DNA from: Modestobacter sp.
GTDB taxonomy: Bacteria > Actinomycetota > Actinomycetes > Mycobacteriales > Geodermatophilaceae
Assembly (NCBI GenBank): GCA_025965775.1
Contig: JAOPWG010000524.1
Coordinates: 1 to 6,302 of the forward strand
Length of the DNA stretch: 6,302 bases
Direction: 5' to 3'
Both the position numbers and the translations under genes were made by a program. Every line of letters starts with the position of its first letter. Positions within the stretch are counted from its first letter, which is position 1. The notes below the pieces were generated by a model that worked only from the letters and a program-made list of their open reading frames with translations, was not told where the DNA came from and did no database searches. Of the stretch, positions 4,791-6,302 are shown one piece after another.

Positions 4791-6116
4791 ATGACCCAGC
4801 CCATGCCCCGCGGCCACCGGGTCGCGGGGGCCCTGATCGGCTCGGCGGTCGGTGACGCGCTCGGCGCCCCGTTCGAGTTCGGACCGCCGGGCCGGTTCTC
4901 GGCCCGCTTCCCCTCCCCCGCCCGCGGCCTCGCCACCGAGATGTGCGGCGGCGGCTCGCTGGACCGGGAGCCCGGCGAGTTCACCGACGACACCCAGATG
5001 GCCCTGCTGCTCGCCACCTCACTGGTCGAGCACGGCGGGCTGGACGAGGCCGACGTCTTCGACCGGTTCCGGCCCTGGCACACCGCCGCCGGCGAGCACT
5101 CCGGCCACTCCGGGCACGCCGCCGGCAACGGCTCGCTGATGCGCACCGCGCCGGCCGCCATCCGCTTCGCCCGCGAGGGCCGGCAGGCCACGGTGGACGC
5201 CGCCCGCCGGATCTCCGCGCTCACCCACGGCGACCCGGCCACCGGCGAGGCCTGCGCGGTCTTCCACGAACTCGTCCGGGTCACCCTCGACGGCCGGGAC
5301 CCGCTCGCCGCCGTCCCCGCCGCGCTGGAGCTCCTCGCCCCGGAGCACCGGGCCAGGTGGGCGACCGTACTGGCACCGGACTGGTCGCCGGACCGGGCCA
5401 CCGAGGGCAACGGCGCCGTCTGGCCGACGCTGGGCTCCGCGCTCTGGGCACTGCGCCACGGCCGGACCTTCGCCGACACCATGCGGCTGGTCATCGACCT
5501 GGGCGGGGACACCGACACCGCCGCCGCGGTCACCGGCGGGCTGGCCGGCGCCGTGTTCGGCATCGCCGGCATCCCGATGCGTTGGACGTCGGTCGTGCAC
5601 GGCCGGGTCCCCGGCTGCCCCGACCGGCTGTGGCAGCTGGCCCACCTGCACCACCTGGCCGCGATCCTGGACGGATCCCCGGAGCGGCCGTACGAGGCGG
5701 TGGAGACCCGCGGGCTGGAGCCGCGCGAGGTCGCCGAGGGAGTCTGGGCGGCCGACCTGGACGGCGCCCGGCACAGCTCGACCGACTTCGCCGTAGTCTC
5801 ACTGTGTCGGACCGGGACGCGTTTCCCGCACGACGTGCAACGCTTTGCCTACCTGACCGACGACGACGCGAACAGCGAACTGGACGCCGTGCTCGCCGAC
5901 GTCCTCGACGACATCGAGGCGCTACGGGCCGACGGCAGGCCGGTGCTCGTGCACTGCTTCGCCGGCCAGTCGAGGACAGGACTGGTGCTGCGCGCCTGGC
6001 TACGGCGTAGCGAGGGGCTGTCCGCGGCCGCGGCGACCGACGTCGTCGGGCGTCGCTGGCCGCACCTGAGCCTGTGGAACGACAGCTTCACCCACGCGCT
6101 CGAGCGCGTGCACTGA
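4791..6116 (+). CDS. ADP-ribosylglycohydrolase fused to a dual-specificity/tyrosine phosphatase-like domain
   Basis: 441 residues in two domains. Residues about 10-290 are a DraG/ARH-type ADP-ribosylglycohydrolase: GALIGSAVGDALGAPFEF at the start, the metal-binding TDDT at 65-68, GNGSLMRTAP (112-121), THGDP (145-149) and the second metal site GGDTDTAAAVTGG (238-250). Such enzymes use two divalent metals, usually Mg or Mn, to cut ADP-ribose from proteins or other acceptors. Residues about 315-441 are phosphatase-like: VWAADLDG, a strand FAVVSLCRTG, possible general-acid Asp residues in LTDDDANS (355-362), then VLVHCFAGQSRTG (385-397), the Cys389-x5-Arg395 loop of cysteine phosphatases. Both active sites look complete. 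Odd points: the stretch between Trp96 and GNGSLMR is much shorter than usual and is His/Gly-rich, and the phosphatase part uses more A/T-ending codons. The protein is probably cytoplasmic. The target is unknown. A zinc-ribbon gene follows after 25 bases. Confidence 0.93.
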   Translation: MTQPMPRGHRVAGALIGSAVGDALGAPFEFGPPGRFSARFPSPARGLATEMCGGGSLDREPGEFTDDTQMALLLATSLVEHGGLDEADVFDRFRPWHTAAGEHSGHSGHAAGNGSLMRTAPAAIRFAREGRQATVDAARRISALTHGDPATGEACAVFHELVRVTLDGRDPLAAVPAALELLAPEHRARWATVLAPDWSPDRATEGNGAVWPTLGSALWALRHGRTFADTMRLVIDLGGDTDTAAAVTGGLAGAVFGIAGIPMRWTSVVHGRVPGCPDRLWQLAHLHHLAAILDGSPERPYEAVETRGLEPREVAEGVWAADLDGARHSSTDFAVVSLCRTGTRFPHDVQRFAYLTDDDANSELDAVLADVLDDIEALRADGRPVLVHCFAGQSRTGLVLRAWLRRSEGLSAAAATDVVGRRWPHLSLWNDSFTHALERVH

Positions 6117-6141
6117 CCGAACGACGAACGGGGCTCGACAC

Positions 6142-6302
6142 ATGGCACTGATCACCTGCCCCACCTGCAACTCCGAAGAGATCTCCGGCAAGCCGCAGGC
6201 CGACGGCCGGCTGCTGATCCACTGCGAGGACTGCGGCAACGAGTGGCTGCGCGGGGAGACCCGTCGCGACCCGGCCCGGCCCGCCGTCCAGTCGATCGAC
6301 TC
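6142..6302 (+). CDS. Small zinc-ribbon protein, N-terminal part
   Basis: The first 53 codons are present; the rest lies beyond the window. The protein begins MALITCPTCNSEEISG and has two Cys-x-x-C knuckles, Cys6/Cys9 and Cys28/Cys31, 18 residues apart, followed by GNEW: a zinc ribbon that would bind one zinc ion. After residue 36 the sequence becomes Arg/Pro-rich, like a linker to a further domain or a tail. A weak GGGG (6130-6133) lies 8 bases before the ATG. It is 25 bases after the fusion gene on the same strand, so the two are likely co-transcribed. A nucleic-acid or protein contact through the ribbon is inferred from the fold alone; the remaining domain decides the function. Confidence 0.8.
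   Translation, partial: MALITCPTCNSEEISGKPQADGRLLIHCEDCGNEWLRGETRRDPARPAVQSID

Noticed and set aside
3481..4794. Long plus-strand open frame of 437 codons running over the 239-residue gene, the intergenic region and MaoC
   Set aside because: Its product is Arg/Ser/Pro-rich without any domain, it spans two well-supported genes in other frames, and long spurious open frames are expected at this GC content.
4736..5572. Minus-strand open frame opposite the glycohydrolase (278 codons)
   Set aside because: Low-complexity Ser/Pro/Arg product; the plus strand carries intact catalytic motifs across the same bases.

Overview
The window is high-GC DNA with strong G/C preference at third codon positions, several GTG starts, coenzyme-F420/luciferase-type and MaoC-type genes, and a lipoprotein rather than an outer-membrane OmpA. 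This points to a chromosomal segment of a high-GC actinomycete. The family Geodermatophilaceae would fit, but that is an impression and not something proven from the sequence. I see no tRNA, rRNA, CRISPR array, insertion sequence or integrase.

Layout. The left two thirds is read on the minus strand and the right third on the plus strand, diverging from a 269-base intergenic region (4008-4276). Minus strand, in order of transcription: a 239-residue soluble helical/coiled-coil protein (4007-3288), a 449-residue protein with four membrane helices and cytoplasmic coiled coils (3291-1942, start overlapping the previous stop in an ATGA), and a 394-residue lipoprotein with a VWA-like N-terminal region and a C-terminal OmpA-like peptidoglycan-binding domain (1903-719). 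These three look like one operon. After a 131-base gap comes the N-terminal 195 residues of a luciferase-like flavin/F420 oxidoreductase (587-1, cut by the window edge). Plus strand: a MaoC-like hotdog hydratase (4277-4735) with a possible leaderless start, a stem-loop, an ADP-ribosylglycohydrolase fused to a dual-specificity/tyrosine phosphatase-like domain (4791-6116), and the beginning of a small zinc-ribbon protein (6142 to the window end).

Working together. The three minus-strand genes suggest an envelope complex: a peptidoglycan-binding lipoprotein outside, a polytopic membrane protein with helical cytoplasmic parts, and a soluble helical partner inside. I do not recognise the two non-OmpA proteins as members of a named family, so this is the best candidate here for an undescribed system. 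The second point of interest is the single polypeptide that joins an ADP-ribose-removing domain, whose usual pre-GNGSLMR segment is strikingly short and His/Gly-rich, to a Cys-x5-Arg phosphatase domain. It would couple reversal of ADP-ribosylation to removal of a phosphate. The MaoC and luciferase-like genes look like ordinary metabolic genes.
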